Below, piece by piece: positions 48,133 through 57,327 of a stretch of DNA of 64,000 nucleotides. Below the pieces are notes generated by a model. It did no database searches. It was not told where the DNA came from and worked only from the letters and a program-made list of their open reading frames with translations. The translations under genes were made by a program, and so were the position numbers. This stretch comes from Kalmanozyma brasiliensis GHG001 (taxonomy: Eukaryota > Basidiomycota > Ustilaginomycetes > Ustilaginales): positions 1,116,802 to 1,180,801 of the forward strand of contig NW_015961970.1 in assembly GCF_000497045.1 (NCBI RefSeq). The letters run 5' to 3'. Position 1 is the first letter of the stretch. Every line of letters begins with the position of its first letter.

Positions 48133-51042
48133 TCATACGTCGATCTCACCATCCTCGCGTCGGAGCTCAGACATGGGGCTGAGACCGGACGCAGATGGCG
48201 AGCCTTGACGGGAAGGGGTGCGTGTCGCGGGGGCGACGAGCAACCCGGACTCGATGGTGGTCATGTCCGTGATCGAGTGGACGCGGCTGAGCGAGGCGCT
48301 GAAGAGACCGGGTCGGGCATGACGTTCGCCGAGAGGTGAGCTGGGTCCGCTTGGTGAGAGGATGCCAGCGGGGCCGACGCTGCTCGCCATCACGCTGCCG
48401 CCGGGAGTGATGGCGCCGGAGCGAGTTGAGAGGGTCGCTGATGTGAGGCGGTGGCCAAGGACGGGCGTGGGCGCTCGACTGGAGGTGCGTGATGCGGGGC
48501 GCGAGATGGCCGCGCCGGTGGTCATGCCCGTGAAGGTGGGCGAGGCTGGTCGAGATATCCGGACCATGGTAGGAGTCGTAGCGCCTCTCCTAGATGCGAT
48601 ACGTGCACTGTGGCCAAGTCCGCCGTCGGATCCAGCGCCATCTCGGCTGATGGGCAGACTTGAATCGCGCTTCTTGCTCCGCGGCTTGCGTCGTGATGAC
48701 AGAGATGGGAACGTCGACGTCAATGCGAATGCCAATCGACGCGCTGGCCAGCCCAATGCACCCACGACACCCGCGTTAGCTCGTTTGCGCGACGCTGTCC
48801 TCGAGCCACCACGACCCGCAGATCCACTCGAACCACTGCTGCTCTCTTCCGAGCTGCCTTCCGCATTGAAGCCAAATTCAGCCTCCATGGTCGGACTGTA
48901 ACTCTTGAATTCGGCTCGCTTGCCGAGCTTGGACCAGAAGCCGCTTTTTGAGGCGTCACCAGCTGCTTCCTCCATGTTGGCGAGAACATAGTCGCCACGA
49001 CTGGTGCGCTTCGAGCTGCAGAAGCCTCCCAGCGTGCCGAGAGGGGGCGGAAGCATGTCCTTCATGGCTGCACGCCTGCGGCTGGCCCGTGGACCGCGAC
49101 CTCGGGTGCAAACACAAGTGAGGAGCAAGATTAGGAAAGCAGCGACCATGATGATGAGGGAGATTGGGCTGACATGCCTGGCTGTCTCGCCTAGAGCTGG
49201 AGGGAATGCGGAGCCCTCGCCGGTAGTGGGCCACTTGGGTCGGAAAGGATCCCATTTGCCGAGCTTGGGGTTGGTCTTGCTAAGCTCGTCAAAGGGAGAC
49301 GGCAGCGACCCTGGCGCTGGAGGAATGTCGCGACTGGCCTCGAGGACAGCCTTGCCCAGTGTCCAGCTGACCGAGAAGCCATTGATGTCGTTGACACTCT
49401 GGAAGAGATTCTTCTGTTCACCTTTGTCGTTGGCCTGATCTGCATGATCGGTGCCATCACCGGCACCTTTGTGGTCGACAATGCGTGGGATGCCGATGCC
49501 CTCGTGAAGCACGGTGACCATCCAAGCTGCCTTGAAGCACTGGGTCTGCAGACGGCTGAGTTGCACCTCGGGACCGAAAAGATCGCCGGCGTCGAGATGC
49601 TTCTTGAGGTCCGCCCAGGGCTTCTCGCAGAAGCCCTCGGCGGCCTTTTGAAAGTCGACAAAGTCGTACACACCACCGAGGCCGAACACGTCGTGAGAGC
49701 TGAACCAGTACTCGGAAACGCCGATAAAGTGGTTGACGCTAAAATCGATCTTGGGCACATGGACACCGTGGAAGAGGCAGGGCGGCTTGTCGCAGACCGC
49801 CTCCTTGTCCAAGAGAGGGTGCATCGACTCGAGGCAGGCGGTGAAGTTGCCGGCACCCATGAGCGAGAGATCGGTCTTGCCACCGACGTTGACGTTGGCG
49901 AGCTGCAATCCGTTGGGCAGACAGGGGTCGGACAAGGTGTGGCTAGTCTCGTGCGCCTTGACTGCCCCGGATTGGAGCAGGTCGATGTAGCGGTCCCTGG
50001 CCTTGTTGGTGCCGTATCCAAGGAAGGTGGTGACAAAGACCTTATGCGAGACCTCGGTGCCGTCGAGCATGCGGAGTGGCACGGTGGTGAGATCGGCTTC
50101 GGCGGCAGCGCCGTCTCCCTGGAGCGCCTTTTTGCTGGGCTCGAAGGCGATCTGAGTGCTAGCGCCGCCCATGTCAAGGAAACCGAAGGTGGATTTGCCC
50201 TCCATGATGTCGGTCTCGCCATCCAGAGAGGCCTTCTTGCCACGGATGTGAAAGCCGTCCATGAGATAATTGACCGAGATCCAGCCGAGCAAGCCTTCCT
50301 CTTCACCGCTGATGACCTGTACATGCTCTTCGCATCCTCCGCCATCGAGGCTGAAGCGAGTGTGTTCGCGAATGTAGCGGCAAGTTTCGAAGAGAACGGA
50401 CGTGCGTTGCTGGTCTGGAAGCAATCGCATGCCTGCTGTGGCCATCACGTAGATAGGGGTGTCGGCCCAAGCGGATGGGGGAACGATCTTTTCGGCATGG
50501 TCGAGCAAACCTTTGAGATAGTTGCCTACTTCGGCTGGGCGATCGCCAAAGGAGGACAGGCCAGGTTCAACTTTGTGGCTCCAATCTACACCCGAGTTCT
50601 CCCAAGTACCCTTTTCGACCTTGGGAAGGACCTTGGCATCCAGGCCTTTGCTGGCTCGCAAAGCTCGTTCCAACTTGGGATCCTTCCATGAGTAGACCTG
50701 CATTCGCGAGCCCGAGGAGCCAGCATCGATGAGAACGGCATATTTTCGACCTTCGAGCCAAGAAGCTGGTGCGTCGAGCTGTGCCGCGCCAGGAACGGCA
50801 TCCTTGAGTGGCGATTCGTTGAGCTTGGAGCCCGGCTTGGGCTTGTTGGTCTTGGCTGCGGCATTCCAGGTGTAGGCGTCGGCGATGTTTTCCCGCCTTG
50901 ATGGGTGGTTGGACTGTGAAGAGCGCCTCTGCTGCTGTTGTGAAGTTTGCAGAACCTGGGCACGCTGACGTCGCTTGACGGGCGTGTTGAAGGTATAGGC
51001 GCCGTATGGCTGGGATGAGGATCCCTGTATTGAGTAGCTCAT
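48133..51042 (-). CDS. Apyrase of the GDA1/CD39 family, Ynd1-like
   Basis: The 969-residue enzyme hydrolyses nucleoside di- and triphosphates, in the Golgi lumen for its best-known relatives, supporting glycosylation by removing GDP/UDP. Apyrase conserved regions are visible: YAVLIDAGSSGSRMQVYSW (ACR1), YVMATAGMRLLP (ACR2-like), VISGEEEGLLGWISVNYLM (ACR3) and GFLDMGGASTQIAFEP (ACR4). There is no N-terminal signal anchor; one membrane segment, PISLIIMVAAFLILLLTCVC, lies at about residues 625-645, followed by CTRGRGPRASRRR. This single C-terminal anchor matches Ynd1 and not Gda1. The cytosolic tail of about 320 Ser/Arg-rich residues is much longer than in yeast Ynd1. Confidence 0.92.
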   Translation of the reverse strand: MSYSIQGSSSQPYGAYTFNTPVKRRQRAQVLQTSQQQQRRSSQSNHPSRRENIADAYTWNAAAKTNKPKPGSKLNESPLKDAVPGAAQLDAPASWLEGRKYAVLIDAGSSGSRMQVYSWKDPKLERALRASKGLDAKVLPKVEKGTWENSGVDWSHKVEPGLSSFGDRPAEVGNYLKGLLDHAEKIVPPSAWADTPIYVMATAGMRLLPDQQRTSVLFETCRYIREHTRFSLDGGGCEEHVQVISGEEEGLLGWISVNYLMDGFHIRGKKASLDGETDIMEGKSTFGFLDMGGASTQIAFEPSKKALQGDGAAAEADLTTVPLRMLDGTEVSHKVFVTTFLGYGTNKARDRYIDLLQSGAVKAHETSHTLSDPCLPNGLQLANVNVGGKTDLSLMGAGNFTACLESMHPLLDKEAVCDKPPCLFHGVHVPKIDFSVNHFIGVSEYWFSSHDVFGLGGVYDFVDFQKAAEGFCEKPWADLKKHLDAGDLFGPEVQLSRLQTQCFKAAWMVTVLHEGIGIPRIVDHKGAGDGTDHADQANDKGEQKNLFQSVNDINGFSVSWTLGKAVLEASRDIPPAPGSLPSPFDELSKTNPKLGKWDPFRPKWPTTGEGSAFPPALGETARHVSPISLIIMVAAFLILLLTCVCTRGRGPRASRRRAAMKDMLPPPLGTLGGFCSSKRTSRGDYVLANMEEAAGDASKSGFWSKLGKRAEFKSYSPTMEAEFGFNAEGSSEESSSGSSGSAGRGGSRTASRKRANAGVVGALGWPARRLAFALTSTFPSLSSRRKPRSKKRDSSLPISRDGAGSDGGLGHSARIASRRGATTPTMVRISRPASPTFTGMTTGAAISRPASRTSSRAPTPVLGHRLTSATLSTRSGAITPGGSVMASSVGPAGILSPSGPSSPLGERHARPGLFSASLSRVHSITDMTTIESGLLVAPATRTPSRQGSPSASGLSPMSELRREDGEIDV

Positions 51043-51927
51043 TGTCGTTGGATGGAGAGTGCAAGTTGCGAGGTGCGAGGCAGAGGAGACGAGGGCAGGG
51101 ATGCCACGAGCCGTGCGGAGGTGACCTTTACTCCTGCATGCGTAACGAGTGGCCCAATTGGTACGAGTCGATGAAGGCGTAGGTGTGTCCAGAAGGAGAG
51201 GCGTTGTGTGACACTAACGAGCGGATGCGCCTGGAACGCGCGCAGCGGTGCTTTGAATGTGTTGTCAAGGTCCGCAGTGATGATGATATGAGCAGTGCTG
51301 CGACGGGAGAAAGTCGTTGATGTTGCAGACGGTGGGAATGAGATGGAGAGGTGCAAGAAGACAGGATGGCCAGTGGAAGCCTCTGTGCGTGGATGATCTG
51401 GAAGTCGAAGAGGCCGGGATTCAGCCTGCAACAGCGCTACACGGCGCGGGATAGAGTGTGTGCGTGTGTGGCGGCTGTCGTGCTGTGCTGCGCTGCGCTG
51501 TGCGGTGCCGTGAAATTGCGCTGCTCTGGCACAGTCGAAATTTCGAAAAATCCTCAAGAAGGTCGTTAAATGACGAGAAAAATAAATAATCAAGCGCGAG
51601 CGGTGCGAGCGACGCGGCGGCGGCTCATCACGCTCCGACAAAGGCGCGGGACAGCCCAGTTGTGCTGCAGCAGCTCGCCGAGGATAGGGTGAACGTGGGG
51701 GACAACCAAGTCACTGCCTCGCTGTTGTCCAAGCCAGTCAGCCATCCTACCACCTACTACGAGGCATCGCGCTCCCTTGCACCTCTTGCTTCTTGATGTT
51801 GACGCCATAGTCGGCAGACATTGCTGTGAGATGTCACCTCAGTGACGAGTGCTCTTGTTTCGACGCTTGATAGGGTCGGTGGATGACTCTTGAGGCATTT
51901 GCGATTTGTGAGCACGGCGACAACTCC

Positions 51928-51954
51928 GAGAGAGAGAGAGGATATAAGAGAGAG
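51928..51954. repeat. GA-rich tract containing a TATAAGAG-like motif
   Basis: A run of GA dinucleotides is followed by GATATAAGAGAGAG. The TATA-like motif lies about 25 nt before the small ORF at 51968. It could be a core promoter or only a purine microsatellite. Confidence 0.4.
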
Positions 51955-51967
51955 GGCCGCTGCAGAC

Positions 51968-52138
51968 ATGAAATTCCATCATTCAACGCGGGGAGCGCTC
52001 TTTCTGAGCTCTTCCTGTTCCCATGTCTCAGATCTTCGCTGCTCCGTGGCATCGTTGCTCCTCGCCTCCTTCGCTGTCTATTATTATCATCATCGCAGAG
52101 ACTGGCACTTCATCACCAATTCAAGACAGAAGGTCTAA
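51968..52138 (+). CDS. Possible small membrane protein, 56 residues
   Basis: This ORF starts MKFHHSTRGALF and includes a hydrophobic stretch SVASLLLASFAVYYY flanked by RC and HHRRDWH, which could be a membrane segment or a late signal-like helix. It follows a TATA-like motif closely. No relative is recognised, and an ORF of this size arises easily by chance. The low confidence reflects that. Confidence 0.22.
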   Translation: MKFHHSTRGALFLSSSCSHVSDLRCSVASLLLASFAVYYYHHRRDWHFITNSRQKV

Positions 52139-52549
52139 TTGCTCTGGGATCGTGCTGTTTGTTGCCCATTCATCAGGCTACAGAGCTGTTCCATCTGCGT
52201 CAATACTGGTAAAGATGGCGACATGGATTGACGCAGTGCATCTCGTGTCGGTTTGCGATAAGCTTGTCTATGGTGCTGTACCTTTTCACGCTGTACACAG
52301 GAGAGGTAGAGTTTGGTTCCTGTATTGCCACTAACCGAAGGGATTCGCATATTGCATGCGTTGCCTCGCGATCCTTCTCACCTGACGCAACTTGCCTCCC
52401 TAGCCGAGGTGCTTCTGCATCGATCCGCAAGTCGCCGTAGACTCGCTCCCATCTCTTGATCGCAAGCCACGCTTTTTTTTTCTTCTTGACAAGGACGTGG
52501 CACATTCAAGCGAAGGTCCGTCTAGCTGCAATCGGATTGAGATGCGGCA

Positions 52550-53608
52550 ATGATTCGAGGGATACTGGATCGCCTTGAGCCGCCTTCCACAGTCGATCGT
52601 TCGGAAGAGGACCAGCGTGCAGGCGTCGACACTCCTTTGAGCCCATCGGAAGAGGGACTAGAGTTCAATGTATCACTCGATGATCCTATCGCTCTAGACT
52701 AACCAGATGGAGACGGGGATGGCGGGGCAATCTGTACACAGCCCTCGCGGGGCTATTGTCCATACCCCGGCGTCTTTCATTGGCCAGGCAGGCACCCTCA
52801 CACGTGCGATCCGCCAATTTGCAATTGCCGTTCGACATACGGCTTGCCGATGGCGATCGTCGTTCTGCTGATACGGACATTTGCGGAGAGATCGTTCTCA
52901 TGCGTGCTCCTGGACGGCGCTAGCGACTGACCTTGTTTTTGAGCTGGGTTTGAAATATGAGGACGTCATCGTTGCAAGCTTCTGGCTGCGTCCACGTTGC
53001 AAGCCAAATTAGTATCTGAATTGTCATCCTCTCTTGGCAACATGTGCTCATCAGAGCTTACTCGTGGGGTTGGGTAGAACGGTTGTCCGGTCCGAGGAGA
53101 TTAGGACGACCCACGATCAGCCTGAAGAACGTCGCCAGGACGACATTGTCCTCCTCGGGAAAAGCCGACAAGCTGGACAGATCGGGTCAGTGCTCATTGC
53201 AATCCAGATTGCGTACAGATCAGCGTCGCCGGACTATTTGTTTGTTCTGACCGCCTTGGCCCGACATCCGGCATGAAGCTAGCTGCGCCTCTACGATCCA
53301 AGCGTTGGGCGCGGTCGAGATCGACATTGCATCCCAGAAGGTTCGCTCTCATAGTCGACTATTGTCTCGAGCACAACCACGCAGCTCGAGATGCAGCTAA
53401 AGGACGCCCCTGAAAGTGCATGTCCAGTTCCGCGGCTCACTGCCGCAGTGAAAGAGAGGATCCGAGCCTCGCTCGATCGAAGCGACGGATCGTGTTCGCG
53501 ATCAGGAGAAGGTTTCGTGCTCTCGGCCCGGCACCAACACCATCTCGGATGGCATCGTCTTCTAGAGAGACAGATCCTACCGAGGTGGCCGAGCGGGTGG
53601 TGACCTAG
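52550..53608 (+). pseudogene. Probable decayed protein-coding gene of unknown family
   Basis: Several stretches on the plus strand look protein-coding but lie in different frames and are cut by stops. They begin with a 50-codon ORF at 52550-52702 (MIRGILDRLEPPSTVDRS), then frame 1 to a TAG at 52921 (LQLPFDIRLADGDRRSADTD), frame 0 from 52923 (ATDLVFELGLKYEDVIVASF) ending near 52992-53010, frame 0 again to 53276 (RRQDDIVLLGKSRQAGQIGS), then FALIVDYCLEHNHAARDAAK to a TGA near 53413, and finally a frame ending TDPTEVAERVVT at 53608. One possible intron exists (donor GTATCA at 52670, branch-like GACTAAC near 52698). The shift near 52921 is too tight for an intron, which favours decay. Family not recognised. 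Confidence 0.38.
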
Positions 53609-54563
53609 ACGCTTTCTCTGTCGCCTGCTGAAACCGACAAGAACACCGGATTGATTCAATACAAACAGAAAGTGAAGCTTTGTGAATTGGACGCAAGCTC
53701 TGACGAAAGCCTCAATTTAATCCCGACTCAAGTCAGGATACAAACTTTGCTTAGCTTGCTTAGAACGCGCTAAAAAGATGATTTCGAGATTTTGAATTTG
53801 GAACCCAATTTCAGGGTGCCCGCCGCCGCTGCTTGCTTCGTGCTGCTTGCCTTGCGCTGGCTGCTGGTTGCTTCCCCTAAGGTACGCAAGACGACCCCCA
53901 CACGCGTCCTCTCACAGACAGACAGACACACGGTTGCTCAAGCAAACTCGCACTTGGTGAGCGCTGTACCAAGCTCACTCTGTGTGTGTCCGGCGTGTGC
54001 GGTGTGATTTCGGCTTTGAACTCGCGGTTGTTGCCCCTGGATTCGTGATTCGCTTCCGACCGACACACTCAATCTTGTTTTCCTTTCCTTTCCTCCCACC
54101 TCTCACCTCCCTGTTCGCCATCGCCTCTCTTCACCTCCATCACCGCCCATTTGCAAGCAGACGACGCTGCTCTTCTTCCGGCTCCTCTCCGACCATTTCC
54201 AATTACTTCGGGTCGTCTCTCACCTTACATTTCGATACCTTGGCCGGTTAAACTTCTCGCAACCCTGCAACGCGCCTGCACCCATCTCGACTTCCTCTAG
54301 GCAGCATCCGGGACACAAGCCATCGTTTCCTCACCACGGCATCCAACGAAGGATCGTCATTCATAGCATCCGCAGCTCTTGATCAAAGCAGATCAGATCA
54401 TCCGGACCCAGTATCCCAGACATTGCACCACAGCAGATTCGAGACTCGTTTCTTCATCGCGTATCGACTGTGACTTTCAGCATCCCTTGTCGCCTTTCTG
54501 CATCCCATCAGGGTCCACAATCGGTCGCTCTCCGAATCAGCATCAGGACGTTCCGAACATACA

Positions 54564-55295
54564 ATGTCAAAGGCACAGTTCCTGCGCGAGTACAAGCTCG
54601 TCGTCGTCGGCGGTGGTGGTGTGGGCAAATCGGCGTTGACCATCCAATTCATCCAGAGCCACTTCGTAGACGAGTACGACCCAACAATCGAGGATTCATA
54701 CCGCAAGCAATGCGTCATTGACGAGGAGGTGGCGTTGCTCGACGTGTTGGATACGGCCGGTCAGGAGGAGTACAGGTAAGTTTGCACACAGGCGACACTG
54801 TCATTCTAGCGCGGCCATACTGACACTGTGATGTTGCGCCGTTGCGTTCCGTTCTACAGCGCGATGAGGGAACAATACATGCGAACAGGCGAAGGCTTCT
54901 TGCTAGTATACAGCATCACATCGCGCAATTCGTTTGACGAGATCTCGACGTTCCACCAGCAGATCCTGCGGGTCAAGGACAAGGATTCGTTCCCCGTCAT
55001 TGTGGTGGCCAACAAGTGCGATCTCGAGTACGAGCGTCAGGTGGGCAGCAACGAAGGGCGCGAGCTGGCAAAACACTTTGGGTGCCGTTTCATCGAGACA
55101 TCAGCCAAGCAACGCATCAATGTCGACGAGGCATTCAGCAACCTGGTGCGCGAGATTAGGAGATACAACAAGGAGCAGACGGCAGGCCGACCGGGCGCAA
55201 CTGGCGCCCCAAGTGGCGCAGGCGGCATGGAACGCTTCCAGACAGAGGAGGACTCGCATTCGGGCGGATGCTGCAAGGGTTGCGTCGTGCTCTAG
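54564..55295 (+). CDS. Ras-family small GTPase (Ras1/Ras2-type), two exons
   Basis: Exons 54564-54775 and 54860-55295 join across an 84-nt intron (GTAAGT...CTACAG), restoring [21 protein letters not shown], and encode 215 residues. The P-loop GGGGVGKS is at 16-23, switch [12 protein letters not shown] includes T41, and DTAGQ at 63-67 has the catalytic Gln (Q67). NKCD and ETSAK guanine-base motifs are present. The tail ends [14 protein letters not shown] is a CaaX box whose final Leu favours geranylgeranylation, and the two preceding cysteines are palmitoylation candidates. In smut fungi Ras proteins act upstream of cAMP and MAP-kinase signalling in mating and filamentous growth. Which paralogue this is cannot be decided here. 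Confidence 0.96.
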
Positions 55296-55982
55296 TGCAC
55301 AGTCCAAGGGCCTGTTTCTTGGTATGGTCTGCAGCACACCTCATGTTCTTGTCTCTCGCTCTCTCGCTCTCTCTTTGCTTGCTTTCTTTCAAAACGACTC
55401 CACTCGCACTCGGTAGTCGATGATATCCCACTCCAGTAGACAATGCAACTGTTGCGCGACACAAACGGTGTGATGCAGATCGCAATTTGGTTTGGTATAG
55501 TGTGAAGTCGATCCGCGGCTGTTAGGAGCACCATGCAGATCTGGGACCCAGCGAGCGACGAGCGCTTCGATGGGCACTAGATCCAAGAGTCGGTGTTGTT
55601 GTCGTCGATTCGCGGATCTCGTGAGCCACGTGATCAAAATAACATGGCACCAGAGACAGAGAAAATCTACCAGAGCTCGAAAATTCAGCTTGGACGCGCC
55701 TTGAGCAAAACACGCTCGAGTGTTGGACTCTGGCCCTGGCTGAAATCTTGAGCGCCGCTCAAACCCTGCATCATCGCTTCGAGGCATGGCACAACACGCG
55801 CGCAGCTTCCTGACCTCTCCTCACCACCACAGTCCACCTCTGTTCCCATCGCCCTGCTGTCCAACAACCACCGGAGATATCGACAAGGGTCCCCTCAGCG
55901 TCCGCCTACTTACTCTATCACCCACCGCCCTCGACGACCAGCAGGCCACGTTGTCACACCACAAGGCTTGCACATCGGCAAC
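55296..55982. other. Intergenic region between Ras and the Csm1/Pcs1-like gene
   Basis: These 687 bp contain the Ras 3' end, including a CTCTCG-type pyrimidine repeat near 55351-55375, and the promoter and leader of the next gene. No additional gene is supported. Confidence 0.4.
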
Positions 55983-57218
55983 ATGGCTCCCTCTCGCGCC
56001 TTGTTCAGCTCGTCCTCGGCCTCGTCGCGCCACGTCAACAAAGCGCGTCCCGCCTCGGACGACGAGGACCTCTTCGATGGCGACGCCTCGTACCACCGGG
56101 TCAAAAAGTCCTCCGCCCTATCCTCCAAGTCGAGCGCGCACAAGTCGTCCTCCACCTCGGCACCTCGCTCCAAACGACCGTTGGAAGAGGAGGAAGTGCG
56201 TGCTGTCAAGAAGCCTGCCACGAACAAGCGACACGACGACGGCTCCGACAACGAAGCGATCTCTTCGCTCTCGGACGAGCTGCTGACCGAGCGTCGGGCC
56301 TACGACGAGTGGGTGGACAAGAAGCTCTCCAAACTCACCTCCAAACGCGAGCAGATGCTGGAAGAGCGACTCGACCGCATCCGTGCCGAACGGGACGAGA
56401 TTCAATCCCAATACGATGAGCTACGCCAACTACGCACTACTGCACCCGAAGAAGCACTCGACGAGTTCAAAAAGACCGCCGAAGCCCGCTACCGTCACGA
56501 CAAGGATCTGATCAATTCGTTGAAGGTCAAGATCGAAGCGGCGGAAAAACGAGCCTCCGAAGCAGCAGGCGGGACGGTGGGAGATCGAAGTGTGAGTATC
56601 CTCGATAAGAGCGTACGGGAGAGCGTGGCACCTGAAATGGAGGAGATGGAGAAACAACATCGTCGCGAACTGGCAGAGGCGATCAAGGTGCAAAAGAGAC
56701 TCGAGGAAGAGGTGCGATCGTACAAGCTACAGTTGGAACAGGAGGTGGCACAGTCCAAAGCAACCAGGTCGATCAATAAGCCGAGCGAGACCGCTGCATC
56801 CACCTCGTTGGCCGCGATGGAGGACGAAAAGGCGGTACGCAAACTCTACGAGGATTTGACGGGACTGGTGATCACGGGTGTGGAATTGATTCAGCCCCCC
56901 TCGACGTTGAGGCGCTTCAAAGCGATTTTTGCCCAAGAGGACTACTATTCCGTGCTCATGGACCTCGAAGAGTCGACGAGCAAGATCGCGGGTGGCAACA
57001 AGACCAGGGATGACATTGTGTACGTGCCCAAGGTGGAGGAGGATCGGGATGGGGAGTTGTTGGGGAGCAAGACGGTGCCGCAGGCGTGGTTGGAGGCGTT
57101 ACGCTTCGAGAGGGGGATGTTGTTCAAGTGGTATGAGAAGACGAGGAGGGCGCTGCAGACCGACGAGGCGAAGGAGAAGACCAGGGTGAGGGAGGAGAGG
57201 GCAAGGGCGAGAGGATGA
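55983..57218 (+). CDS. Monopolin/Csm1-Pcs1-type chromosome segregation protein
   Basis: The 411-residue protein starts MAPSRALFSSSS. An Arg/Lys/Ser-rich N-terminus is followed by a coiled coil (about residues 95-265; DEWVDKKLSKLTSKREQMLEE and later VQKRLEEEVRSYKLQLEQEV). The C-terminal globular domain (about 280-395) has the Csm1/Pcs1 signature: RKLYEDLTGLVITGVEL, FKAIFAQEDYYSVLMDLEE, IVYVPKVEEDRDGELL and FERGMLFKWYEKTRRAL. Csm1 forms V-shaped dimers with Lrs4/Mde4 and clamps sister kinetochores or rDNA; Pcs1 prevents merotelic attachment in fission yeast. Start at 55983 is the first ATG; the frame upstream lacks one. Confidence 0.9.
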   Translation: MAPSRALFSSSSASSRHVNKARPASDDEDLFDGDASYHRVKKSSALSSKSSAHKSSSTSAPRSKRPLEEEEVRAVKKPATNKRHDDGSDNEAISSLSDELLTERRAYDEWVDKKLSKLTSKREQMLEERLDRIRAERDEIQSQYDELRQLRTTAPEEALDEFKKTAEARYRHDKDLINSLKVKIEAAEKRASEAAGGTVGDRSVSILDKSVRESVAPEMEEMEKQHRRELAEAIKVQKRLEEEVRSYKLQLEQEVAQSKATRSINKPSETAASTSLAAMEDEKAVRKLYEDLTGLVITGVELIQPPSTLRRFKAIFAQEDYYSVLMDLEESTSKIAGGNKTRDDIVYVPKVEEDRDGELLGSKTVPQAWLEALRFERGMLFKWYEKTRRALQTDEAKEKTRVREERARARG

Positions 57219-57327
57219 GCGGTGATACGAGACGAATCGTGTTCCAGATGGAATGTTCATACCCCAGTTCCAGATGTGCTGCTCAGATTGATCTTGAGTG
57301 AGAGAAAAATGGCATTGCTATCGTTGC
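57219..57327. other. Convergent 3' spacer
   Basis: A 109-bp spacer between the convergent Csm1/Pcs1-like and MOSC genes. Presumed 3' untranslated sequence only. Confidence 0.35.

Larger units (their letters stand above)
51043..54563. other. 3.5-kb gene-poor region upstream of the Ras gene
   Basis: The region contains the apyrase promoter, a GA-rich tract with a TATA-like motif (51928-51954), a 56-codon ORF (51968-52138), a probable decayed gene (52550-53608), and from about 53800 a pyrimidine-rich leader to the Ras ATG. A T-run lies at about 52473-52481. No tRNA is supported; one tRNA-like D-arm block was rejected. Confidence 0.5.

Noticed and set aside
49444..50691. 415-codon plus-strand frame
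   Set aside because: Antisense to the apyrase gene, whose conserved regions occupy the same bases.
53577..53660. tRNA-Leu/Ser-like block (GTGGCCGAGCGG) suggesting a tRNA gene
   Set aside because: Only the D-arm-like box fits. There is no matching T-arm box (GGTTCGAATCC-like), no acceptor-stem pairing, and the bases can be read as part of the relic coding frame.
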